The notes below the pieces were generated by a model. It saw nothing but the letters and a program-made list of their open reading frames with translations. It was not told the DNA's origin and made no database searches. From Curtobacterium poinsettiae (GTDB taxonomy: Bacteria; Actinomycetota; Actinomycetes; Actinomycetales; Microbacteriaceae): 64,000 nucleotides of DNA. Position numbers and translations under genes: made by a program. The stretch is taken from contig NZ_CP106879.1 of NCBI RefSeq assembly GCF_025677645.1, positions 1,736,001 to 1,800,000 of the forward strand, written 5' to 3'. Of the stretch, positions 1 to 7,473 are shown one piece after another. How positions within the stretch are numbered: the stretch's first letter is position 1; each line of letters begins with the position of its first letter.

Positions 1-266
1 ACGGCCGGTTGGGGGGAATCGACCGTCACAGCGTGTACTCCTCGGACTCATCGGCTCCGCGACCGGAGTGGGGGGACTCGGTGGTCGCGCAGGACTGATG
101 TCCCGAGCCGCCGGATCGGAACTTAGGGGGGCTTTCGATCCGGCGTGGCCAACAGTAGCACAAGGAGGACAGACAGACGAGTCGGTCTGTCCACATTTCT
201 TGTACCCCACTTCGAGTGGCACGCGTCCCGGACCGGGAAACTGGGCGGCGGGCATCGCCGGATCAG
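1..266. other. intergenic start of window, no gene supported
   Basis: No convincing coding frame of its own. The reading frame of the following protease stays open upstream, but its codons here do not resemble the family. An AAGGAGGA-like purine run lies near 161-168 with no start codon at a useful distance, followed by a weak hairpin around 168-190. In related actinobacteria the gene before this protease is usually polynucleotide phosphorylase, which would lie just outside the window (inference). Confidence 0.5.
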
Positions 267-272
267 TAGGCT
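267..272 (+). promoter_or_regulatory. -10 box TAGGCT of the M16 protease gene
   Basis: TAGGCT ends 8 bases before the ATG at 281, the placement of a leaderless promoter, and supports that ATG over upstream in-frame starts. Confidence 0.45.
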
Positions 273-280
273 CGTCTGCG

Positions 281-1615
281 ATGAACCAGCCAGTGCCACT
301 GCCGCTCGGGGCCCCGGACACGTCGTTCCTGACGTCCGGCGGGGCCTTCGTCCGTCGCACCGTGCTGCCCTCGGGTGTCCGTGTGCTGACCGAGGCGGTG
401 CCGGGTGCCGCGTCGACGAGCATCGGGTTCTGGGTCGGCGTCGGTTCGCGCGACGAGCGCGACGGGCAGTTCGGGTCGACCCACTTCCTCGAACACCTGC
501 TCTTCAAGGGCACCGAGACCCGGTCGGCGCTCGACATCGCCATCGCGTTCGACTCGGTCGGCGGTGAGCACAACGCTGCGACCGCCAAGGAGTACACCTG
601 CTACTACGCACGGGTCCGGGACACCGACGTCCCGATGGCCGTGAACGTCATCGGTGACATGGTCACCGGTTCGGTGCTCGAACCGGACGCCTTCGCCGTC
701 GAGCGCGGGGTCATCCTCGAAGAGCTCGCGATGGCCGCCGACGACCCGGCCGACGTCGCGGGCGAGGCGTTCTTCGCCGCGGCCTTCGGCGGGCACCCCC
801 TCGGCCGTCCGATCGGCGGCACCCCGGACAGCATCCGTGCGGTCCAGCGCGACGAGGTGCTGGCCCACTACCGAGAGCACTACGCGCCGAACGGCATCGT
901 CGTCACCGCCGCCGGTGCCGTCGACCACGACCGGTTCTGCGAGCTCGTCGCCGGCGTCTTCGACGACGCCCCCGACGCCGAGCCGCTGCCGCGCCGCACC
1001 CCCGAGACCGTCGCCGACCCGGTCGAGGCGAAGCTGACCGTGGTGCACCGCCCGACCGAGCAGGTCAGCATGCTCCGCGGCTCGCAGGGCCTCGACCTGC
1101 GCGACGACCGCCGTCCCTCGCTCAGTGTCCTGAACGCCGTGCTCGGTGGGGGCATGAGTTCGCGGCTGTTCCAGGAGGTGCGTGAGCGCCGCGGTCTGGC
1201 CTACGCGGTGTCGTCGTTCGCCCCCGCGTACCTGGACAACGGTGCCTTCGGTGTCTACGCGGGCTGCGCCCCGGACAACGTCGCGGGTGTCATCGACATC
1301 ATCGACGCCGAGTTCCGCCGGATGGTCGACCACGGCATCACCGACGACGAGCTCCGACGTGCCAAGGGCCAGATCGAGGGGGCGCTGACGCTCTCGCTCG
1401 AGGACTCCGACGCCCGCATGACCCGGCTCGGCCGTTCCGAGCTCGGCACCGGCGAGTACACCGACTTGTCCACGGCGCTCGAGCGTGTCGACGGTGTCAC
1501 GACCGGCGGGGTGCTCGAACTCGCGCGCGACCTGCTCACCCGGCCGACGATCACCTCGGTGGTCGGTGCCGTGCAGCAGGACGAGCACGCCGCGGCGACC
1601 GGGATCGGCAGCTGA
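281..1615 (+). CDS. M16 family zinc metallopeptidase (processing-protease type)
   Basis: Predicted zinc protease of the pitrilysin/mitochondrial processing peptidase family, 444 residues, the usual size for the single-chain bacterial form. The inverted zinc motif HxxEH is seen as H68-F-L-E71-H72, with the third ligand Glu expected near E148, inside the sequence ILEEL. The C-terminal half carries the glycine-rich GGGMSSRLFQEVRE segment typical of the family's second domain. The ATG at 281 was chosen because a TAGGCT -10 box ends 8 bases before it and the family homology begins about 20 residues later; the longer open frame from 68 is not supported. It is followed after 8 bases by a histidine phosphatase. 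Its natural substrate cannot be read from sequence. Confidence 0.9.
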   Translation: MNQPVPLPLGAPDTSFLTSGGAFVRRTVLPSGVRVLTEAVPGAASTSIGFWVGVGSRDERDGQFGSTHFLEHLLFKGTETRSALDIAIAFDSVGGEHNAATAKEYTCYYARVRDTDVPMAVNVIGDMVTGSVLEPDAFAVERGVILEELAMAADDPADVAGEAFFAAAFGGHPLGRPIGGTPDSIRAVQRDEVLAHYREHYAPNGIVVTAAGAVDHDRFCELVAGVFDDAPDAEPLPRRTPETVADPVEAKLTVVHRPTEQVSMLRGSQGLDLRDDRRPSLSVLNAVLGGGMSSRLFQEVRERRGLAYAVSSFAPAYLDNGAFGVYAGCAPDNVAGVIDIIDAEFRRMVDHGITDDELRRAKGQIEGALTLSLEDSDARMTRLGRSELGTGEYTDLSTALERVDGVTTGGVLELARDLLTRPTITSVVGAVQQDEHAAATGIGS

Positions 1616-1623
1616 GCACGGAC

Positions 1624-2226
1624 ATGTCGCACTACCTGTACCTCGTCCGGCACGGCGAACACCAGGACGCCGAACACGGCCTGCGGGACGGCAAGCTCTC
1701 CGAACGCGGCAAGCGTCAGGCGACCCTGATCGCGGACCGTCTCGGCGGCGTGCCCTTCGACGGCGTGTACCACTCGCCGCTCGAGGCCCCGAGCGAGACC
1801 GCCGCGTTCCTGTCGCAGCGCCTGCCGTCGATCCAGCCCGAGCCCTCGACACTGCTGTTCGACTGCATCCCGTCGGGCCCGACCCCGGACATGCCGCACG
1901 CCTACCAGGGCTGGTACGGCGGCATCACCGAAGAGGAGATCGTCGCCGGGCAGGCCCAGATGGGCGACGCCGTGTCGGAGTGGTTCACCCCGGCGCGGGA
2001 GGACCGGCACGACCTGCTGATCACCCACAACGCGGTGATCGGCTGGTTCGTGCGCGAGGCGTTCCAGGCCCCCGAGTGGCGGTGGATGGGCACCAACGTC
2101 GCGCACACCGCCCTCACGATCATCCGGATCCGCTCGGCGAAGCCCGCCGAGGTGGTCACGCTGAACGACCTGGCCCACCTTCCGGTGGAGCTGCGCACCG
2201 GTCTGCCGGTCGACCAGCCGGTCTAG
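1624..2226 (+). CDS. histidine phosphatase superfamily protein (phosphoglycerate mutase fold)
   Basis: 200 residues. The catalytic RHG motif is at R9-H10-G11 (YLVRHGEHQ), where the histidine would be phosphorylated, and the second conserved histidine is H135 in LLITHNAVIG. Both signatures place it in the branch-1 histidine phosphatases (cofactor-dependent mutases, SixA, and small-molecule phosphatases). The substrate cannot be inferred. It starts 8 bases after the protease stop, so the two are probably cotranscribed. It converges with the acetyltransferase gene downstream. Confidence 0.85.
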   Translation: MSHYLYLVRHGEHQDAEHGLRDGKLSERGKRQATLIADRLGGVPFDGVYHSPLEAPSETAAFLSQRLPSIQPEPSTLLFDCIPSGPTPDMPHAYQGWYGGITEEEIVAGQAQMGDAVSEWFTPAREDRHDLLITHNAVIGWFVREAFQAPEWRWMGTNVAHTALTIIRIRSAKPAEVVTLNDLAHLPVELRTGLPVDQPV

Positions 2227-2256
2227 CGGCTGCCCGTCCTGTCGTGCGACGGCGCG

Positions 2257-2273
2257 GCCGGGAGGCCCGTGGC
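2257..2273. repeat. GGGAGGCCCG intergenic motif between convergent genes
   Basis: A short GC-rich imperfect hairpin containing GGAGGCCCG (2261-2269), the core of the palindrome family found later in the window. It lies between two convergent stop codons, so a role as a weak bidirectional terminator is plausible (inference). Confidence 0.35.
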
Positions 2274-2276
2274 GGC

Positions 2277-2768
2277 TCAGACGATCGGCTTGCGGTACCA
2301 GGCGGTCGCGTTCGGGTTCTCGTTGAACGGCTCGACCCGCTGGTACCCGCGGCCGCGGTACATCGCGCCGGCCGCCACCAGCGAGTCGTTCGTGTCGAGG
2401 ACGATGCTCGTCGCACCGAGGCCGGCGCCGGCCCGCTCGAGCAGGTCCATCACGGCCGTCGCGACGCCCTGGCCGCGCCCGGGTGGCGCCACGAAGACGT
2501 GCTTGACCTCGAACCGGACGTCGACGGCACCGGACGTGTCGACCCCGTCCGCGATCCGGCGGAGGCCGCCACAGCCGACCGCGACGCCGTCGTCGTACGC
2601 CACCGCGAACACCCCGTTCGGCGGCGTGAACTCGGCCGCGGGGGTGCGCTTCCGCGAGTACGTGCCCTGCGCGCTCGGGAACGTCGCCTCGCGCTCGTCC
2701 AGGTACGCGTCGAGCAGCGCGTCGACCTCGGGCAGATCGGCCGGCACGATCCTGACCTCGACTGACAT
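2277..2768 (-). CDS. GNAT family N-acetyltransferase
   Basis: 163 residues. The acetyl-CoA pyrophosphate-binding loop of motif A is visible as RGQGVA at residues 98-103, after a beta strand (HVFVAPPG). The C-terminal part, with NDSLVAAGAMYRGRGYQRV, is typical of GNAT motif B. The acceptor substrate is unknown. It is transcribed divergently from dapB, and the two starts share an overlapping promoter core. Confidence 0.85.
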   Translation of the reverse strand: MSVEVRIVPADLPEVDALLDAYLDEREATFPSAQGTYSRKRTPAAEFTPPNGVFAVAYDDGVAVGCGGLRRIADGVDTSGAVDVRFEVKHVFVAPPGRGQGVATAVMDLLERAGAGLGATSIVLDTNDSLVAAGAMYRGRGYQRVEPFNENPNATAWYRKPIV

Positions 2769-2774
2769 GCGTCG

Positions 2775-2784
2775 ATCCTAGGAT
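2775..2784. promoter_or_regulatory. palindromic double -10 box (ATCCTAGGAT) for GNAT gene and dapB
   Basis: The 10-bp palindrome ATCCTAGGAT contains TAGGAT on both strands. On the plus strand it (2779-2784) ends 7 bases before the dapB ATG at 2792; on the minus strand it (2780-2775) ends 6 bases before the acetyltransferase ATG at 2768. One site can therefore serve two back-to-back leaderless promoters. Confidence 0.55.
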
Positions 2785-2791
2785 GGACCGC

Positions 2792-3538
2792 ATGGTCACT
2801 CCCGTCGCCGTCGTCGGCGCCACCGGTCGTCTCGGGGGCCTCGTCGCGTCCGTCGTCGAGGAACTCCCGGAGTTCGAGCTCGTCGCCCGTCTGTCGTCGA
2901 AGGACGACGCGCACGAGGCGCCGCCGTCGGTCTTCGGCGGCGCGGCCCTGGTGGTCGACGTGACGGTGCCGTCGCTCAGCCCGGCGATCGTGGAGAACGC
3001 GCTGTCGAGCGGCGCGAACGTGCTCGTCGGCACCTCCGGCTGGTCGCTCGACCGGCTCGCGAAGCTCCGCACCGCGCTGCAGGAACGTCCGGACCAGGGG
3101 GTGCTCGTGGTCCCGAACTTCTCGATCGGCTCCGTGCTCGGCACCCACCTGGCGACGATCGCGGCTCCGTGGTTCCCCGCCGCCGAGATCGTCGAGACCC
3201 ACCACGCCGGCAAGATCGACTCGCCCTCGGGCACCGCGGTGCGCACCGCCGAGCTGATGGCCGACGCCCGGCGCGAGGTCGGTCCCGTCGACGCCCCGCA
3301 CGTCGACCAGCGCGCCCGCGGCCAGCAGGTCGCCAGCGTGCCCGTCCACTCGCTCCGCCTGCCCGGGGTGAAGGCCGTGCAGGACGTCGTGCTGAGCGGC
3401 CCCGGCGAGACGCTGACGATCCGACACGACACCAACGACGACGTCGCCTACGTCGCGGGCATCCGTGCGGCGCTGGCGGACGTGGTGTCGGCGCGGGGCC
3501 TCACCGTGGGCCTCGGCAGCGTCCTCGGCATCGGCTGA
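2792..3538 (+). CDS. dapB: 4-hydroxy-tetrahydrodipicolinate reductase
   Basis: Reduces hydroxy-tetrahydrodipicolinate with NAD(P)H in the diaminopimelate/lysine pathway, in the cytoplasm. The protein is 248 residues, normal for the family. The nucleotide-binding loop GATGRLG is at residues 9-15. The catalytic and substrate signature HHAGKIDSPSGTA covers residues 137-149, with H137/H138 and K141. ATG 2792 is preferred over ATG 2783 because the latter lies inside the TAGGAT -10 box. dapA lies 3 kb downstream and dapF further on, so the pathway genes are dispersed. Confidence 0.95.
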   Translation: MVTPVAVVGATGRLGGLVASVVEELPEFELVARLSSKDDAHEAPPSVFGGAALVVDVTVPSLSPAIVENALSSGANVLVGTSGWSLDRLAKLRTALQERPDQGVLVVPNFSIGSVLGTHLATIAAPWFPAAEIVETHHAGKIDSPSGTAVRTAELMADARREVGPVDAPHVDQRARGQQVASVPVHSLRLPGVKAVQDVVLSGPGETLTIRHDTNDDVAYVAGIRAALADVVSARGLTVGLGSVLGIG

Positions 3539-3544
3539 GGCATC

Positions 3545-4018
3545 ATGAGTCGGATGGAGCGGGCCGGACGCACGATCCGCTCGCCGTTCTGGGGCGCGGC
3601 GCTCATGGCGGTGCTGCTCGCCCTGTACATCGTGCTGGTCGGCCAGCGCGCCGTCGCCTTCATCGCGACCGGCATCCCGATCGGCATCGGCATCGGTGTC
3701 GCATTGTTCGTCGTCGCCGCGATCGGAGCGCTCCTGCTCGTGCTGGAGTTCCGCTTCGGCATCCGCATCACCCGGCTCGGCGCGCGGCTCGAGGCCGAGG
3801 GCGGCACCCCGGACGACGTCGTCCCGGTGCGGCCGTCGGGCCGGCCGATCCGCGATGCCGCCGACGAGCTGTTCCCGCGGTACCGCGACGCGGTCGAGCA
3901 GGACCCGGCCGACTGGCGTGCCTGGTACCGGCTCGGCGTGGTCTACGACGCCGCCGGTGACCGCAAGCGTGCACGATCGGCGATGCGCACCGCCCTGGCG
4001 CGCGCCGCCGACCGCTGA
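3545..4018 (+). CDS. two-TM membrane protein with C-terminal TPR-like segment
   Basis: 157 residues, no recognised family. Two hydrophobic segments, near residues 17-36 and 38-68 (the second rich in Gly and Ile), are followed by a soluble tail. That tail has a single TPR-like helix pair (DWRAWYRLGVVYDAAGDRKRA). It starts 6 bases after dapB and is probably in the same transcript. A CATCAT box ends 7 bases before an alternative ATG at 3554, so a start three codons later is also possible. Confidence 0.65.
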   Translation: MSRMERAGRTIRSPFWGAALMAVLLALYIVLVGQRAVAFIATGIPIGIGIGVALFVVAAIGALLLVLEFRFGIRITRLGARLEAEGGTPDDVVPVRPSGRPIRDAADELFPRYRDAVEQDPADWRAWYRLGVVYDAAGDRKRARSAMRTALARAADR

Positions 4019-4037
4019 CCCCGGGGCCGGCGTCGGA

Positions 4038-4952
4038 TCAGAAGACGGCGTCGATCGCGTCCGCGGCCTGCGTGTACCGGAACGTGTAGCCGGACTCGAG
4101 CAGCTTCGTGGGGACCATCCGCTGGCTCGACAGGAGCATGTCGTCGGCGGCGTCCCGCAGTGCCAGGCGCAGGGCGAACTCGGGGATCCGAAAGAGGTAC
4201 GGGCGGTGCAGGACCTCGGCGACGTGCTTCGTGATGCGGTCGGCGACGACGGGCTCAGGGCCCGCCAGGTTCACCGGCCCGGAGACGTCGGGCGCCGCGG
4301 TCGCCAGGTGCACGATCGCGCCCACCTCGTCCTCGAGCGCGATCCACGGCCAGTGCTGGCCACCGGTGCCCAGCCGGCTGCCGACGCCGAGCTTCGTCAG
4401 CGGGACGAGCGGCGCGAGTGCACCGCCGCCCTTGCCGATGACGATGCCGGTGCGGAGCGTGACGACGCGGACCCCGGCGGGAGCGGCGTTCGCGGCGGCT
4501 TCCCACGCGGTGCAGACGTCGGCGAGGAACCCCGTGCCCGGGGCGGCGTCGTCCTGCAGCACGTCGGCCGGGCGGTCGCCGTACACGCCCGAGGCCGAGC
4601 CCGACAGGAACAGCGCCGGGGGAGTGGCGGCGTGCCGCATCGCCTCGACCAGGGTGTCGGTGGCGTCGATGCGCGAGCTGCGGATCTCCCCGCGGTAGGC
4701 GTCCGTCCACGGCAGCTTGCCGATGTTCGCGCCCGCCAGGTTGATCACCACGTCGGCTCCGTCGAGGATCGCCGGGTCGAGCGGACGCCGCCCCGGCGCC
4801 CAGCGGAACTCGGTCGCGGTGCGCGCTTCGCGGCGGACGAGCGTGGTGACGTGGTGCCCCGCCGCGCGCAGGGCGCGGACGAGGGGCGTTCCGATGAACC
4901 CGGACGAGCCGGCCACCAGGATCGAGAGCGGTTGTTCCGTCGTGTCGGGCAT
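4038..4952 (-). CDS. TIGR01777-type NAD-dependent epimerase/dehydratase family protein
   Basis: 304 residues. An extended short-chain-dehydrogenase fold opens with the dinucleotide loop GSSGFIG near residue 15. The later [12 protein letters not shown] and PVNLAGPEP segments, with the C-terminal [17 protein letters not shown], match the YfcH/SulA-like family (NAD-epimerase plus DUF1731 tail). Its reaction is not established. I chose the ATG at 4952 rather than the GTG at 4970 because a TAGCGT box on this strand (4965-4960) ends 7 bases before it. It is divergent from thyA. Confidence 0.85.
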   Translation of the reverse strand: MPDTTEQPLSILVAGSSGFIGTPLVRALRAAGHHVTTLVRREARTATEFRWAPGRRPLDPAILDGADVVINLAGANIGKLPWTDAYRGEIRSSRIDATDTLVEAMRHAATPPALFLSGSASGVYGDRPADVLQDDAAPGTGFLADVCTAWEAAANAAPAGVRVVTLRTGIVIGKGGGALAPLVPLTKLGVGSRLGTGGQHWPWIALEDEVGAIVHLATAAPDVSGPVNLAGPEPVVADRITKHVAEVLHRPYLFRIPEFALRLALRDAADDMLLSSQRMVPTKLLESGYTFRYTQAADAIDAVF

Positions 4953-4959
4953 GCCCGCA

Positions 4960-4965
4960 ACGCTA
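4960..4965 (-). promoter_or_regulatory. -10 box TAGCGT of the epimerase gene
   Basis: TAGCGT on the minus strand, 7 bases before the ATG at 4952; leaderless arrangement. Confidence 0.45.
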
Positions 4966-4977
4966 CTCACACCGACG

Positions 4978-4983
4978 TAGGCT
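4978..4983 (+). promoter_or_regulatory. -10 box TAGGCT of thyA
   Basis: TAGGCT ends 7 bases before the GTG at 4991. With the box for the divergent epimerase gene only 12 bases away, the two promoters must share upstream DNA. Confidence 0.5.
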
Positions 4984-4990
4984 TCTGTGT

Positions 4991-5821
4991 GTGACCGACA
5001 GCGAGACCGTACAGCCCGACGCCTCCGTCCCGACCCCTTACGAAGACCTGCTCCGCCGGGTCCTGACCAAGGGAACGCCGAAGGGCGACCGCACCGGCAC
5101 CGGCACCCGCAGCCTGTTCGGCGCGCAGCTCCGCTACGACCTGTCGAAGGGGTTCCCCCTCGTCAGCACGAAGCGCGTGCACTTCAAGTCGGTCGCGTAC
5201 GAGCTCCTCTGGTTCCTCCGCGGCGAGGGCAACGCCACCTGGCTGCAGGAGCACGGTGTCCGGATCTGGAACGAGTGGGCGGACGCCGACGGCGACCTCG
5301 GTCCGGTGTACGGCGTGCAGTGGCGTTCGTGGCCCACCCCCTCGGGTGAGCACGTCGACCAGATCGCCCAGGTCATCGACCAGATCAGGACGAACCCGGA
5401 CAGCCGCCGGCTCATCGTCTCGGCGTGGAACGTCGCCGACGTGCCGGACATGGCGCTCGCCCCGTGCCACGCGTTCTTCCAGTTCTACGTCAACGACGGC
5501 AAGCTCTCGTGCCAGCTCTACCAGCGGAGCGCCGACATGTTCCTCGGCGTCCCGTTCAACATCGCCTCGTACGCGCTGCTGACCCACATGATCGCGGCGC
5601 AGACCGGGCTCGAGGTCGGCGACTTCGTCTGGACCGGCGGCGACTGCCACATCTACGACAACCACGTCGAACAGGTCGAGGAGCAGCTGTCCCGCACGGC
5701 GTACCCGATGCCGACGCTCGAACTCGCTGCGCGCGACTCGATCGACGACTACGAGTACGAGGACTTCACCGTCGTCGGCTACGAGCACCACCCGGCGATC
5801 AAGGCCGCGGTCGCCGTCTGA
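4991..5821 (+). CDS. thyA: thymidylate synthase
   Basis: Makes dTMP from dUMP using methylene-tetrahydrofolate. 276 residues, close to the E. coli enzyme. The catalytic cysteine is C159 in APCHAFFQF. The RRLIVSAWN phosphate-binding arginines (R139-R140) and the folate/dUMP segment [20 protein letters not shown] are present. The start is GTG 4991. The stop codon overlaps the folA start (ATGA), so the two steps of the dTMP/folate cycle are translationally coupled. Confidence 0.97.
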   Translation: MTDSETVQPDASVPTPYEDLLRRVLTKGTPKGDRTGTGTRSLFGAQLRYDLSKGFPLVSTKRVHFKSVAYELLWFLRGEGNATWLQEHGVRIWNEWADADGDLGPVYGVQWRSWPTPSGEHVDQIAQVIDQIRTNPDSRRLIVSAWNVADVPDMALAPCHAFFQFYVNDGKLSCQLYQRSADMFLGVPFNIASYALLTHMIAAQTGLEVGDFVWTGGDCHIYDNHVEQVEEQLSRTAYPMPTLELAARDSIDDYEYEDFTVVGYEHHPAIKAAVAV

Positions 5822-6321
5822 TGATCGGCATGGTCTGGGCCCGTTCGACCACCGGTGTCATCGGTGCCGACGGCGGCATGCCCTGGCACGTGCCCGAAGA
5901 TCTGGCGCACTTCAAGCAGGTCACCGGCGACGCGACCGTGCTGATGGGCCGGCGCACCTGGGAGTCCCTGCCCGAGCGCTTCCGGCCGCTGCCCGGTCGG
6001 CGCAACGTCGTGCTCACCCGCGACACGACGTGGACCGCCGACGGCGCCGAGGCCGTGCACGACCTGCAGGCCGCGCTCGAGGGTGCCGACGGCGCCGACG
6101 AGACCGTGTGGGTGATCGGGGGCGGTCAGGTCTACGCCGCCGCACTCGACGCGGCCGACCACGTCTCCGAGACCCTCATCGACGTCGACGTGCCCGGCGA
6201 CACCGTCGCACCGGTGCTCGGCGAGGCGGCCGGCTGGAAGCTCACCGACGAGGGCCCGTGGCAGGAATCCCGGAACGGCGGCACCCGCTACCGGTTCCTG
6301 GAGTGGCAGCGCCGCGCCTGA
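5821..6321 (+). CDS. folA: dihydrofolate reductase
   Basis: Regenerates tetrahydrofolate from the dihydrofolate produced by ThyA. 166 residues. Seen features are the N-terminal MIGMVWARS strand, the GGMPWHVPEDLAHFK active-site segment (acidic residue E or D after the Pro-Trp), GRRTWESLP for NADPH, and the GGGQVY loop. The ATG overlaps the thyA stop by one base. The downstream gap to dapA holds a CCGGGCCTCCCGG element but no gene. Confidence 0.95.
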   Translation: MIGMVWARSTTGVIGADGGMPWHVPEDLAHFKQVTGDATVLMGRRTWESLPERFRPLPGRRNVVLTRDTTWTADGAEAVHDLQAALEGADGADETVWVIGGGQVYAAALDAADHVSETLIDVDVPGDTVAPVLGEAAGWKLTDEGPWQESRNGGTRYRFLEWQRRA

Positions 6322-6359
6322 GCGCGCGCACGGGCCGGGCGTGACCGGCGTGACGGACG

Positions 6360-6378
6360 TGATCCGGGCCTCCCGGTC
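6360..6378. repeat. CGGGCCTCC intergenic motif
   Basis: CCGGGCCTCCCGG (6364-6376) in the folA-dapA gap, the reverse complement of the GGAGGCCCG core seen in other gaps. It may form part of a folA terminator. Confidence 0.3.
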
Positions 6379-6433
6379 GCGCCGCAGGCGGTCCACCGTC
6401 CACACGGACGGCGGTCCTCGCGCGCATCCCCGG

Positions 6434-6439
6434 TACGCT
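6434..6439 (+). promoter_or_regulatory. -10 box TACGCT of dapA
   Basis: Ends 7 bases before GTG 6447, favouring that start over the in-frame GTG at 6441. Confidence 0.5.
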
Positions 6440-6446
6440 GGTGCCC

Positions 6447-7424
6447 GTGTCCCCGCGTGAGAATCCCTTCGGTCAGGTCCTCGTCGCCCTCGTGACCCCG
6501 TTCACGGCCGACGGCGAGGTCGACTGGCCCGGCGTCGAGCAGCACATCGACGACTGCATCACCGCCGGCGCCGACGGCATCGTCGTCACCGGCACGACCG
6601 GCGAGACGTCGACGCTGACCGACCCGGAGAAGCTCCGTCTGGTCGAGGTCGGCAAGTCCGTCGCGGCCGGCCGCGCGAAGATCATCACGGGCGGTGGCTC
6701 GAACGAGACCGCACACGCGATCCACCTGTACAAGCAGAGCGAGCAGGCCGGCGCGGACGGCGTGATGATCGTCACGCCGTACTACAACAAGCCGACGCAG
6801 TCGGGTGTCCTCACCCACTTCCGGATGATCGCGGACGCCACCGACCTGCCGGTGATCCTGTACGACATCCCGGGCCGCACCGGCATCCCGATCACGTACG
6901 ACACGATCCTGCGTGCGTCGAAGCACCCGAACATCCTCGCCGTGAAGGACGCCAAGGGCGACTTCGCCGAGGTCTCGCGGGTGCTGAACAACACCGACCT
7001 CATGTACTTCTCCGGCGACGACACGAACGTGCTCCCGCACCTGTCGATCGGCGCCACCGGCCTGATCGGCGTGACCGCGAACATCACGAGCGCGCCGTAC
7101 CGCACCATCGTCGACGCCGTGAACCGGGGCGACCTGGCCACCGCGACGGCCGAGCACAAGCGACTCGAGCCGCTCGTCCGCGCCGTGATGACGCACGTTC
7201 CCGGTACCGTGGCCGCGAAGTACATCCTGCACGGGCTCGGCCGCATCGGCAGTCCGCGCGTCCGACTGCCGCTCGTCGGCCCGGAGGACTCCGAGGCGTA
7301 CGCCATCGAGACCTCCCTCGAAGCCGTGCGCGACGTGCCCGGCGCCGACTTCTCGAACTTCCGCCCCGACCGCAACGCGGCGGCCGGCGGTGCACTACCG
7401 AAGGTGCCAGGCACCACCCGCTAG
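6447..7424 (+). CDS. dapA: 4-hydroxy-tetrahydrodipicolinate synthase
   Basis: Condenses pyruvate with aspartate semialdehyde in the diaminopimelate pathway. 325 residues, (beta/alpha)8 aldolase of the NAL family. The family signature GTTGETSTLT lies near residue 50, the proton-relay tyrosine in TPYYNKPT is about Y113, and the Schiff-base lysine is K167 in AVKDAKGD. GTG 6447 is chosen by its spacing from the TACGCT box. It is followed after 49 bases by rnj. Confidence 0.95.
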   Translation: MSPRENPFGQVLVALVTPFTADGEVDWPGVEQHIDDCITAGADGIVVTGTTGETSTLTDPEKLRLVEVGKSVAAGRAKIITGGGSNETAHAIHLYKQSEQAGADGVMIVTPYYNKPTQSGVLTHFRMIADATDLPVILYDIPGRTGIPITYDTILRASKHPNILAVKDAKGDFAEVSRVLNNTDLMYFSGDDTNVLPHLSIGATGLIGVTANITSAPYRTIVDAVNRGDLATATAEHKRLEPLVRAVMTHVPGTVAAKYILHGLGRIGSPRVRLPLVGPEDSEAYAIETSLEAVRDVPGADFSNFRPDRNAAAGGALPKVPGTTR

Positions 7425-7473
7425 CGAACACCGCGGCGCGCAGCACGCGCGTCGCCCGAATCCGTAGGACCGA

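Noticed and set aside
168-190. Small hairpin upstream of the protease as a terminator
   Set aside because: Stem of only 6-7 bp with no T run; too weak to call.
263-1852. 529-codon minus-strand ORF opposite the M16 protease
   Set aside because: Arg/Gly-rich shadow of a high-GC gene with clear family motifs on the plus strand.
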